Assembly (NCBI GenBank): GCA_038040325.1
Contig: JBBPIM010000006.1
Location: forward strand, 1 to 64,000
Direction of reading: 5' to 3'
Source of the DNA: Mayfieldus profundus
GTDB taxonomy: Bacteria; Actinomycetota; Thermoleophilia; Solirubrobacterales; 70-9
DNA length: 64,000 nt
Shown here: positions 26,222 through 36,730 of the stretch, piece after piece
Layout: each line of letters opens with the position of its first letter
How positions within the stretch are numbered: the stretch's first letter is position 1
Translations under genes and position numbers: made by a program
Notes under the pieces: generated by a model
Databases searched by the model: none
Seen by the model: only the letters and a program-made list of their open reading frames with translations
What the model was told of the DNA's origin: nothing

Positions 26222-27763
26222 CTACTCGCGCTCGGAGTCCCGGCCAGGGCCACCACGCAGCCGGTCCCGGCCAGGGCCACCACGCAGCCGGTCCCGGCCC
26301 TTTCCCCCGCGCAGCACATCGCGACCCTTCCCGCCGCGCAGCACATCGCGGCCGCCGCCGCCCAGCAGCCGGTCCCTGCCATTCCCGCCCCTCAACCTGT
26401 CCTTGCCGCCGGCGCCGCAGATGATGTCTGCGCCGCCCAGGCCGAGGACCGTGTCTGCGCCGCCGAGCGTTGCGATCACGTCGGCATCGGGAGTCCCGCG
26501 CACGGTGTCGCCGAAGTCAGTCCCCCAGACGGTCGGTCGCAGGCCCCTGCAGGTAGTCGCGATCTCGCGTGAGAAGACCAGCAGCTTGTCCTGGTCGAAG
26601 GCCGTGGCGTAGAGGTTGCGGGCGTCGGACGAGATCGCCAGCCCGTAGTCCGGCGCGCCGTCCACCCCACCGGTGCCCATCGCCTCGAGGTCGACGGGGG
26701 AGAGCCGGCCGGTATCGGGGTTTCGATTGAAGGCGGCGAGGGCCGCGTCCCCGTGTCCGGTCGCATACACGTGACGCCCGTCGGGCGAGACCGTCACCGC
26801 ATGGGAGCCGCGCAGGCCGTCCACTCCGCCGGAGCCGTCCATCGACGCGCCGATGAACGACAGCCCGCCGCCATCCGGATCGCGGGAGAAGGCGGCTATC
26901 GCGTTGTCGCCGTAGGACGTCGCGTAGACGTGGCGGCCGTCCGGCGCGGTGGCCACTCCGAAGGCATCGTCCAGCCCGTCGACCCCGTTCACCCCATCCT
27001 TCTTCGCCCCGACGAAGCTGAGCAGGCCGGTGCCCGGATTGCGGGAGAACACGGCAACGGCGTCGTCTCCGTCGGAGGTGACATAGACGTTGTGGCCGTC
27101 CGGGGACAGGGCCACGTTCTCGGGCCGATCGAGCCCGTCGACTCCCTTCTCGCCGTCGCGCTGAATCCCGAGGAAGGCGAGCGTTCCGGTCTGCGGGTCA
27201 CGTGAGAACGAGGCCAGGCTGTCGTCGATCAGCGCCGTGACATAGACGTTCCGGCCGTTGGGCGAGAGCGCCACTGAGTCCGCCTGGTCGAGCCCGTCGA
27301 TGCCGTTGACCGCATCCTCCTCGAAGTCGACCGGGTCGAGCGCGCCGGTGCCGGGATCGCGGGCGAGAGCGACAAGGGTGTCGCTGGTAAAGCCAGTCGC
27401 GTACACGGCGCGGCCGTCCGGCGAGACCGCCACCCCCTCGGCGCCGGCCAGGTTGCCGTTGGCGGTCTCCTCCTCGACCCAGCTCAACGCGCCGTTGTGC
27501 GGGTCGCGGCCAAACACAGCGAGAGCGTCGTCGAAGAAGCCCGCCACGTAGACGTTGCGGCCGTCGGGCGACACCGCCACCGCGACCGGACCGTCGATCC
27601 CGTAGGCGTCGACCTCGTCGGTCCGGCTCTGCAGGAAGCCGAGCTGTCCCGGCGCTGCCTGCGCGATGCCGGCCGCGGCGGCGATCAGCAGCACCGCGCC
27701 GAATGTCGCAATCACTTGCCTACTGCTGGCGCGCCTACCCTGGCGTCGCCCGCCCCTACTCAT
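26222..27763 (-). CDS. Secreted seven- to eight-bladed propeller protein with RTX-type tail
   Basis: 513 residues. Signal peptide to about residue 37 (VIATFGAVLLIAAAAGIAQAA). Residues 40-390 hold about eight repeats of roughly 47-50 residues of the form GVDGL-x(3)-VAVSPDGRHVYATxxxDxAxAxFxRDPxTGxLSF, a lactonase/YVTN-type propeller. Then TCRGLRPTVWGTDFGDTV and GGADIICGAGGKDRLRGG start an RTX-like tail with eight or nine GGxGRDxLRGG repeats, unusually Arg-rich. Similar in plan to the gene at 4749 but with shorter blades and no disulfide-type cysteines in the blades. Likely exported. Confidence 0.85.
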   Translation of the reverse strand: MSRGGRRQGRRASSRQVIATFGAVLLIAAAAGIAQAAPGQLGFLQSRTDEVDAYGIDGPVAVAVSPDGRNVYVAGFFDDALAVFGRDPHNGALSWVEEETANGNLAGAEGVAVSPDGRAVYATGFTSDTLVALARDPGTGALDPVDFEEDAVNGIDGLDQADSVALSPNGRNVYVTALIDDSLASFSRDPQTGTLAFLGIQRDGEKGVDGLDRPENVALSPDGHNVYVTSDGDDAVAVFSRNPGTGLLSFVGAKKDGVNGVDGLDDAFGVATAPDGRHVYATSYGDNAIAAFSRDPDGGGLSFIGASMDGSGGVDGLRGSHAVTVSPDGRHVYATGHGDAALAAFNRNPDTGRLSPVDLEAMGTGGVDGAPDYGLAISSDARNLYATAFDQDKLLVFSREIATTCRGLRPTVWGTDFGDTVRGTPDADVIATLGGADTVLGLGGADIICGAGGKDRLRGGNGRDRLLGGGGRDVLRGGKGRDVLRGGKGRDRLRGGPGRDRLRGGPGRDSERE

Positions 27764-27773
27764 GGGCCAAATG

Positions 27774-28976
27774 CTACGCCTCCCAGGGCGGTCTACCCCC
27801 CAGTACCGCCTCGCCGTAGGCGTCGAAGCCTCCCGCAGCGATCGCCTCGCGGGCGCCGCTTGCGAGCCGCTCCAGATAGGCGAGGTTGTGCAGAGCGAGC
27901 AGCCGCACAGCGGTCAGCTCCTCCGATCGCGAGAGATAGTTGAGGTAGTCGCGGTCGTGGGATGCGCAGGCCGGACAGGAGCAGCCCTCCACAAGTGGGC
28001 GCCGGTCGCCGGCGAATTGCGGCTTGCGAACGTCGAGGCGCCAACGGCGCTGGGGCTCCGGCGCCAGGGCCACCCCGTGCCGGGCGAGGCGGGTCGGCAC
28101 GGCGCAGTCGAAGACGTCGATGCCACGGGCGATGCCGGCGATCAGGTCGTCCACCTCCCCCACCCCGAGCAGGTGCTTCGGCGCCTCCTCCGGGAGGTGC
28201 GCAACAGTCATGTCGAGCACCCCGCGCATCTCCTCCTTGTCGCGACCCAGGGTTCCCCCGATCGCCAACCCGTCGACCGCGGCCGCCGAGACCCGCTCGG
28301 CCGAAGCCTGCCGGAGGTCCTGGTACACACCGCCCTGCACGATCCCGAACAGCGCCTGGCCGGGCGGCCCGTTCGCCTCGTGCCAGGCCAGACAGCGGTC
28401 GAGCCAGCGGTGCGTGCGCTCGGTCGAGCGCGCGGTGTATTCGCGGTCGGCGTTGTATGGAGTGCACTCGTCGAAAGCAAGCGCGAGGTCCGAGCCGAGC
28501 GCGGCCTGCACCTGCATCGAAACCTCGGGCGAGATGAAGTGCTCCGAGCCGTCCAGGTAGGAGCGGAAGCGCACGCCCTCCTCCTCGATCCCGAGCACGG
28601 CTCCCTGCGCGCTGGGGCGCCGCCCCGTCCCCTTGATCTCGTCGGCGACGTTGCCGTGCGCGAGCGAGAAGACCTGAAAGCCCCCGGAGTCGGTGATCAC
28701 CGCCCGCTCCCAGCCCATGAAGGCGTGCAGGCCGCCCGCCTCGGCGATCCGCTCGGGGCCGGGCGAGAGCAGCAGGTGGAACGTGTTGCCCAGCACCAGC
28801 TCATAACCGAGCTCCGCGACCTCGGCCGAGCTGAGGCCGCGGACGGTGGCCTTGGTCGCCAGCGGGATGAACGCCGGTGTCCGCACGACACCATGCCCGG
28901 TATGCAAAGCGCCCGCTCGGGCCGACCCGTCGCGGGCGCTTATCTCAAACTTCAGCCGCTCGGGGTCTTCACGCAC
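27774..28976 (-). CDS. tgt: Queuine/preQ1 tRNA-guanine transglycosylase
   Basis: 400 residues. TIM-barrel Tgt motifs: RTPAFIPLATKATVRGL, LGNTFHLLLSPG, ITDSGGFQVFSL (substrate-binding Asp), DECTPY, FGIVQGG, GLAIGG, and GIDVFDCAVPTRLARHG (nucleophile Asp). The zinc site CSCPACASH followed by LLALHN is complete. It swaps G34 of GUN-anticodon tRNAs for queuine or preQ1. The start is GTG at 28976. No other queuosine genes are in the window. Confidence 0.95.
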   Translation of the reverse strand: MREDPERLKFEISARDGSARAGALHTGHGVVRTPAFIPLATKATVRGLSSAEVAELGYELVLGNTFHLLLSPGPERIAEAGGLHAFMGWERAVITDSGGFQVFSLAHGNVADEIKGTGRRPSAQGAVLGIEEEGVRFRSYLDGSEHFISPEVSMQVQAALGSDLALAFDECTPYNADREYTARSTERTHRWLDRCLAWHEANGPPGQALFGIVQGGVYQDLRQASAERVSAAAVDGLAIGGTLGRDKEEMRGVLDMTVAHLPEEAPKHLLGVGEVDDLIAGIARGIDVFDCAVPTRLARHGVALAPEPQRRWRLDVRKPQFAGDRRPLVEGCSCPACASHDRDYLNYLSRSEELTAVRLLALHNLAYLERLASGAREAIAAGGFDAYGEAVLGGRPPWEA

Positions 28977-29076
28977 CCCGGCAGCGTACGGTCTACTTCG
29001 TCGGTTCCGGAGCCCTCGACCGAGCGGCGCGAAGTCTGATCTACACTGCTATGCGGACGGCGCTATAAAACCTGAG

Positions 29077-30638
<1,562 letters not shown>

Positions 30639-30639
<1 letters not shown>

Positions 30640-30666
30640 GAGCAGCGAGGAGCGAGGAGCGAGCGG
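30639..30666. repeat. Heptamer tandem repeat (CGAGSAG)4 upstream of gpmI
   Basis: Four consecutive 7-base units, CGAGCAG, CGAGGAG, CGAGGAG and CGAGCGG, fill nearly the whole gap between gpmI and tpiA. The same heptamer family, with A at the last position, recurs inside uvrC at 37287-37342. Confidence 0.85.
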
Positions 30667-30673
30667 CGGTTCT

Positions 30674-31429
30674 TCACCCTGCCGCCTGCACTATCTCCAC
30701 GAAGTCACCCGGGTCCAGGCTCGCGCCGCCCACCAATGCGCCGTCGATGTCCCGCCGGGACATCAGCTCGACCGCGTTGTCGGGCTTGACCGAGCCGCCG
30801 TAGAGGATTCGAAGGCGCTCGGCAGCCTCGCCGTCGCGCGCACGCACGAGATTGCGGATGAACAGGATCGCCTCCTCGGCTTGTTCGGGGGTGGCGGTGC
30901 GCCCCGTGCCGATCGCCCAAACGGGCTCATAGGCGATCACGACCTGGTCCAGCTCTGCTGAGGAAACCTCGGCCAGGTCGGTGATCACCTGGCGCGAGAG
31001 AACGGCCTCGGTGTCGTGGTGGTCGCGCTCGGACTCCGTCTCGCCGACGCAGAGGATCGGCTCCAGACCGGCCGCGAGCGCGGCGGGGACCTTTCGCGCG
31101 AGCGCCTCGTCGGTCTCGTTGAAGTGCTGGCGCCGCTCGGAGTGGCCGAGGATCACCGCGTCGACGCCGATCTCGCGCAGCATCGGCGCCGACACCTCGC
31201 CGGTGAAGGCTCCGCTCTGCTCCTCGTGCATGTTCTGTGCCGCCACCCGCACGCGGCTCTGCGCACACTGCTCGACCGTCGCCTTCAGGGCCAGGAACGA
31301 CGGGCATAGCACCACCTCGGGGCCGAACTCGGGGACCTGGGGCAGGAAGGCGCAGATGAAGGCCTCCGCCTCCTCGATCGTCTTGTTCATCTTCCAGTTG
31401 GCGGCCACATAGGGCGCCCGGTCAGCCAT
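30674..31429 (-). CDS. tpiA: Triose-phosphate isomerase
   Basis: 251 residues from the ATG at 31429. All catalytic motifs are present: AANWKMNKT (Lys), GHSERRQ (His), AYEPVWAIGTG (Glu), and ILYGGSVKPDNA phosphate-binding loop. It interconverts DHAP and glyceraldehyde 3-phosphate. The chosen start overlaps the pgk stop by eight bases and has GGGGGAG about five bases upstream; a start six codons earlier is possible but less likely. Confidence 0.96.
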   Translation of the reverse strand: MADRAPYVAANWKMNKTIEEAEAFICAFLPQVPEFGPEVVLCPSFLALKATVEQCAQSRVRVAAQNMHEEQSGAFTGEVSAPMLREIGVDAVILGHSERRQHFNETDEALARKVPAALAAGLEPILCVGETESERDHHDTEAVLSRQVITDLAEVSSAELDQVVIAYEPVWAIGTGRTATPEQAEEAILFIRNLVRARDGEAAERLRILYGGSVKPDNAVELMSRRDIDGALVGGASLDPGDFVEIVQAAG

Positions 31430-32660
31430 CGGTCTCCCCCACATCCATCAGCGCCTCCACCCCGGGCAGCTCCTTGCCCTCGAGCAGCGCCAGCGAGGCT
31501 CCCCCGCCGGTCGAGAGCCAGTCCACGCGGGCGTCGAGCCCGAACTGGCGCAGCGCCGCGACCGAGTCGCCGCCGCCGACCACGGTCGTGCCGGGCGCGT
31601 TCGCCACCGCCTCGGCCACCGACCTGGTGCCGGCCGCGAACGGGTCCAGCTCGAAGGCGCCCATCGGGCCGTTCCACAGCACCGTGCCCGCCCCGGCGAT
31701 CGAGGCGGCGTAGCGGTGGGCGGTGGCTGGCCCGATGTCGAGCCCCATCCAGCCGTCGGGAACGTCGGTCCCCTCGGACTCGCGCCGCTGGGCGGCCTTG
31801 TCGAAGCGGTCGGCCAGCACGAGGTCGGTGGGCAGCACCAGTCGGCACCTCGACCCCTCGGCCTGGCGAAGCGCCTTGCGCGCCAGCTCCACCCCCTCCT
31901 CCTCGACCAGCGAGTCGCCCGTCGGCCGCCCCTCCGCCCGGAAGAAGCTGAAGCACATCGCGCCGCCGACCAGGATCTCATCGGCGATCTCGAGGAAGCG
32001 GTCGATCACCCCGACTTTGTCGCTGACCTTGGCGCCGCCCAGCACGACCACCAGCGGCTCCCGCGGGTCCTCAACCACCGCGGTCAGCTCGCGCACCTCG
32101 CGCTCCAGCAGCAGGCCGGCGTAGGCGGGAAGGTGGCGGGCGACGCCCACGGTCGTCGCGTGGGCGCGGTGCGCCGCGCCGAAGGCGTCGTCCACATAGA
32201 GGCTCGCCAGCGCCGCCAGAGCGGCGGCGAGCTGGGGATCGTTGCTGGTCTCGCCGGGCTCGAAGCGGCTGTTCTCGAGCAGCATCACTCCGCCCGCCGG
32301 CAGGCCGTCGGCCATGGCGCTGGCTCGCTCGCCGACCACCTCCGGTGCCTGCTCGACCTCGGCACCCAGCAACTCGCCGAGCCGTCCCCCGACCGGCTCC
32401 ATGGACAGCTCGGGGTCCGGCCCCCCGGGGCGGCCCAGGTGCGACACCAGGACCAGTGCGGCATCGCGCTCGCGCAGCAGCTCGATCGTCGGCAGCGCGG
32501 CGCGGATCCGCATGTCGTCGGCGACCTCGCCGCCCTCGAGCGGGACGTTGAAGTCGACCCGCACCAGGACCCGCCGCCCGCCGACCTCGGCGTCACGCAC
32601 AGTCGCCTTGGTGAAGCGTCCCCGGGCCGGGGCCGTCACCTCGTCGCCGCTGGCGCCCAC
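31422..32660 (-). CDS. pgk: Phosphoglycerate kinase
   Basis: 412 residues. VLVRVDFNVPLEGG, SHLGRPGG, LLENSRFEPGE, FGAAHRAHATT, VVLGGAKVSDK, WNGPMGAFE and TGGGASLALLEG cover both lobes of Pgk. It makes ATP from 1,3-bisphosphoglycerate. The N-terminal 16 residues ahead of the family core are extra. GTG at 32660 lies 12 bases after the gap stop; GTG at 32639 is an alternative. Confidence 0.96.
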   Translation of the reverse strand: MGASGDEVTAPARGRFTKATVRDAEVGGRRVLVRVDFNVPLEGGEVADDMRIRAALPTIELLRERDAALVLVSHLGRPGGPDPELSMEPVGGRLGELLGAEVEQAPEVVGERASAMADGLPAGGVMLLENSRFEPGETSNDPQLAAALAALASLYVDDAFGAAHRAHATTVGVARHLPAYAGLLLEREVRELTAVVEDPREPLVVVLGGAKVSDKVGVIDRFLEIADEILVGGAMCFSFFRAEGRPTGDSLVEEEGVELARKALRQAEGSRCRLVLPTDLVLADRFDKAAQRRESEGTDVPDGWMGLDIGPATAHRYAASIAGAGTVLWNGPMGAFELDPFAAGTRSVAEAVANAPGTTVVGGGDSVAALRQFGLDARVDWLSTGGGASLALLEGKELPGVEALMDVGETDG

Positions 32661-32672
32661 GGGCCGGGGCGC

Positions 32673-33698
<1,026 letters not shown>

Positions 33699-33709
33699 CT
33701 ACCTAAATC

Positions 33710-34072
33710 TTATTCGCCGCCGACCGTGACCTCGATGCTGTGGCCGTCGGGGTCGGTGAGGAAGGCCGAGTAGGAGCCGGACCCCGTGCGCGTGACCTCA
33801 CCGGGGCCGTTCACGCCCTCGCCGCCGGCGCGGGTCCCGCTCTCCCAGGCAGCCTTCACCGCGGCGAGGCCGGGGGCCGAGAAGCTGAGCAGGCCGAACC
33901 CCGGCTTCACGTCGCCGCCGGCGGAAATGAAGAAGACCGGCTTGGCGATCCCCCAGCCGATCATGCCGTCCTGGTCGAAGTGACGGCGCCAGCCGAGCGG
34001 CCCCAGCAGCGAGTCGTAGAACGCGGCGCTGCGTTCGAGGTCCGAGACACCGAGGACGACGTGGTGGAGCAC
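33710..34072 (-). CDS. VOC (glyoxalase/bleomycin-resistance-fold) protein
   Basis: 120 residues, one VOC domain: LHHVVLGVSDLERSAAFYDSLLGPLGWR (first metal-ligand His in HHVVL) and FLTDPDGHSIEVT (terminal Glu). Many such proteins are glyoxalase-like or dioxygenase-like metalloenzymes of unknown substrate. Its stop precedes gap by 11 bases on the same strand, so it may be co-transcribed with the glycolytic block. Confidence 0.85.
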   Translation of the reverse strand: MLHHVVLGVSDLERSAAFYDSLLGPLGWRRHFDQDGMIGWGIAKPVFFISAGGDVKPGFGLLSFSAPGLAAVKAAWESGTRAGGEGVNGPGEVTRTGSGSYSAFLTDPDGHSIEVTVGGE

Positions 34073-34112
34073 GCGGGCAACCTATCGGCACGAGCCGATT
34101 TGTGGCGCAGTG

Positions 34113-34889
34113 CTAGCCGTTTTTCGGAGTCCAGCGGAACTTCCAGACCGAGACGAGCAGGGCTGCGACCCCCCACGCGGCGACCACGGCCAGCTGCCCC
34201 CACTCGAAGCCCGCACCCACCGAGTGCGGGTCGAACGCGGTGAAGAAGGCCTCGAAGAAGTGGCGAATCGGGAACAGGTCGGCGAATTGGAGGACCCCCT
34301 CGGGGATCTCGCTCTGCGGAATGAAGACTCCCGAGAGGAAGTAGAGCGGCAGCACGGTTGCGTTGGTGATCGGTGCCGCCGCGTCCTCGGAGGGGATCAC
34401 GATCGTGATCGCGATCCCCATGCAGCAGAACGCAGCCGCCCCGATCATCAGGGTGACCAGCACCGCCGGTGCCCGCTCGAAGGGGATCTCGACGCCGTAC
34501 AGAATCCGGCCGATCACCGTCAGCAGCACCAGCATGATCACCGAGACGACGATCGAGTTGCCGATCCGCCCGGCGAAGAACACCCAGCTCGGCATCGGCG
34601 TTCCCCGCCCCCGCTTGAGGTTGCCGTTCTCGCGCGCGACGACAAGCGAGAAGGCAAGGCTCACCATCGCGGCGGAGACCACCGCAAGGGTGATGATCGC
34701 CGGCACGTAGTAGGTCGTGGTCTTGACGGTGATGCCGTTGATCTCGGTGTCGTCGTTGCCGAAGATCGTCGCGAAGATCACCAGGAAGATCACCGGCAAG
34801 GAGACGGTGAAAAAGAGCGACGCCGGGTTGCGCCAGAAAGCCTTCTGGTCGTAGCGGAACTGGTGAGCCGCGAGCGCGATGCCGCTCAT
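34113..34889 (-). CDS. ABC-2 type transporter permease
   Basis: 258 residues from the ATG at 34889, which overlaps the ATPase gene stop by four bases (ATGA). Six membrane helices in the ABC2 pattern: an N-terminal WRNPASLFFTVSLPVIFLVIFATIFG, then an extracellular loop, VVSAAMVSLAFSLVVARENGNLKR(G), and the late LPLYFLSGVFIPQSEIPEGVLQFADLFPIRHFFEAF motif. With the adjacent ATPase it forms a drug- or lipid-type exporter of the DrrAB/NodIJ sort. Substrate unknown. Confidence 0.9.
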   Translation of the reverse strand: MSGIALAAHQFRYDQKAFWRNPASLFFTVSLPVIFLVIFATIFGNDDTEINGITVKTTTYYVPAIITLAVVSAAMVSLAFSLVVARENGNLKRGRGTPMPSWVFFAGRIGNSIVVSVIMLVLLTVIGRILYGVEIPFERAPAVLVTLMIGAAAFCCMGIAITIVIPSEDAAAPITNATVLPLYFLSGVFIPQSEIPEGVLQFADLFPIRHFFEAFFTAFDPHSVGAGFEWGQLAVVAAWGVAALLVSVWKFRWTPKNG

Positions 34890-35791
34890 CCCGCCTCCTG
34901 CTCGGTCAACTCGAGATAGATCTCCTCGAGGCTCGGCCGCCCCACCTCCAGGCCGGTCAGCTTGACGTCGCGTTGGATCGCCCACGCGGTCAGATCGTGG
35001 AGCACCCGCACCGGCTCGGCGGTCCTCAAGATCACGAATCCGTCCGATTCCTCGGCGGTCGGGACGGGCAGGTCGGCGGGCGGCACACCCTCGGGCAATC
35101 GGAAGCGAACCTCCGTGTCGGCGCCGGTGTGCTTGCCGAGCTCGTCGGGAGCGCCCACCGCCACGATCTGCCCGCGGACGATGATCGCGGCGCGGTCGGC
35201 GAGGAACTGCGCCTCGTCCATGTAGTGCGTGGTGAGGAAGATGGTCTTGCCGAGCTGGCGCAGGTTGGAGATGACCCGCCAGGCCTGGCGCCGCGCCGAG
35301 GGGTCGAACCCGGTCGTCGGCTCGTCGAGGAACAGCAGCTCGGGATCGCCGATCAGCGCCAGGCCGACCTCCAGCCGCCGCTGCTGGCCGCCAGACAGGT
35401 TCTTGGCCCGCTCGTCTGCCTTGGCGCCGAGGCCGACCAGATCGATCACCTCGTCGACCGAGCGTGGCGAGCGGTAGTAGCCGGCGTAGAGCTGCAGCGA
35501 CTCCCGGGCCGTCAGGTACTCGTCGGGCTTGGACTGCTGCAGCACGAAGCCGACCCGCTCGCGCCAGGCCGCATCGGCCCGGGCCGGGTCCTCCCCGAGC
35601 ACGCTGACCTCGCCCGAGTCGCGCGTGCGAAACCCTTCCAGCACCTCGACGGTGCTGGTCTTGCCGGCCCCGTTGGGGCCCAGGAAGGCGAAGATCTCGC
35701 CCCTGGAAATCTCGAGGTCGATGCCGCGCACGGCCTCGAAGTCGCCGTACGACTTGTGCAGCCCCTGCACGCTGATCACAGCCTCTGGCAC
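34886..35791 (-). CDS. ABC transporter ATP-binding protein (DrrA-like)
   Basis: 301 residues. Walker A GPNGAGKTS, Q-loop LQQSKPDEYLTARE, signature LSGGQQRRLEVGLAL, Walker B LLFLDEPTTGFDP and H-loop TTHYMDEAQ are intact. A C-terminal extension (about 225-301, ending RPSLEEIYLELTEQE) is typical of DrrA-type export ATPases. Pairs with the downstream permease. Confidence 0.94.
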   Translation of the reverse strand: MPEAVISVQGLHKSYGDFEAVRGIDLEISRGEIFAFLGPNGAGKTSTVEVLEGFRTRDSGEVSVLGEDPARADAAWRERVGFVLQQSKPDEYLTARESLQLYAGYYRSPRSVDEVIDLVGLGAKADERAKNLSGGQQRRLEVGLALIGDPELLFLDEPTTGFDPSARRQAWRVISNLRQLGKTIFLTTHYMDEAQFLADRAAIIVRGQIVAVGAPDELGKHTGADTEVRFRLPEGVPPADLPVPTAEESDGFVILRTAEPVRVLHDLTAWAIQRDVKLTGLEVGRPSLEEIYLELTEQEAG

Positions 35792-35801
35792 GGGGTGGAT
35801 T

Positions 35802-36704
35802 CTAGGTTTCCCGGTCCAGCTCGACGTCGCGGTGCTTGAGGCGGACCGCCACGTCGTCCCGTCCCTGCAGCCGCTTGGCGATCCGGTCGGCCACGGTGAT
35901 CGAGCGGTGGCGGCCGCCGGTGCAGCCGATCGCGATCGTGAGGTGGCTCTTGCCCTCGGCGACGTATGCCGGGATGAGGAAATCCAGCAGCGGCATCAGG
36001 CGACCGTAGAACTCGCCGGCCTGGGTCCCCGCTTCGACGTACTCGACAACCTCCGGGTCCAGGCCGGTCAGCGGCCGCAGCTCGTCGACGTAATGGGGAT
36101 TGGGCAGGAATCGCACATCGAGGGTCAGGTCCGCCTCGCGGGGCGGGCCGTTCTTGAAGCCGAAGGTGAGCAGGGTCAGGGCCATGCGCTGGTCTTCGTC
36201 GGCGCCCAGCATCTCCTCGGCGATGCGCCGCCGCAGCGTCGCGCCGCTCGATCCGGTGGTGTCCATCACCACGTCGGCGCGCTCCCGCAGCTGAGCCAGC
36301 AGCTCGCGCTCGGCCCGGATCCCGTCCACGACCTGCCCGTCGGGCGCAAGGGGGTGGCGGCGGCGGGTCTCCTTGTAGCGATCGACGAGCGTCTGCTCGT
36401 CGGCCTCGAGGAACAGCACGCGCGGCGCCAGCCCGTCGCCGCTCAAGTCCTCCAGCACGTGCAGCAGGTCGTCGAAGTACTCGCCTCCGCGCACGTCGGA
36501 GACCACGGCGGCACGCTGCACGCCGCTGCCCTCGTGGCGGAACAGCTCGCCGAGGGAGCCGATCATCCGCGGCGGAAGGTTGTCCACGCAGAAGTAGCCG
36601 CCGTCCTCGAAGGCAGCGATCGCCTCCGACTTGCCGGCACCCGAGTGGCCGGTGATCACCACCATCGTGACCTGCTTGTCGCCACCCGCTTTCTCGTTGG
36701 CCAT
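35802..36704 (-). CDS. rapZ: RNase adapter protein RapZ / nucleotide-binding YvcJ family
   Basis: 300 residues. Walker A GHSGAGKS, YFCVDNLPPRMI, VSDVRGGEYF, LFLEADEQTLVDRYKETRRRHPL, TFGFKNGPPREADLTLDVRFLPNPHYVDELRPLTG, and the C-terminal IAIGCTGGRHRSITVADRIA, all characteristic. In E. coli RapZ controls GlmS through sRNA decay; in Gram-positives the YvcJ role is less clear. It follows uvrC as in most Actinobacteria. Confidence 0.96.
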   Translation of the reverse strand: MANEKAGGDKQVTMVVITGHSGAGKSEAIAAFEDGGYFCVDNLPPRMIGSLGELFRHEGSGVQRAAVVSDVRGGEYFDDLLHVLEDLSGDGLAPRVLFLEADEQTLVDRYKETRRRHPLAPDGQVVDGIRAERELLAQLRERADVVMDTTGSSGATLRRRIAEEMLGADEDQRMALTLLTFGFKNGPPREADLTLDVRFLPNPHYVDELRPLTGLDPEVVEYVEAGTQAGEFYGRLMPLLDFLIPAYVAEGKSHLTIAIGCTGGRHRSITVADRIAKRLQGRDDVAVRLKHRDVELDRET

Positions 36705-36730
36705 CAGCTTGCGCCCCAGAGGTTCACAGG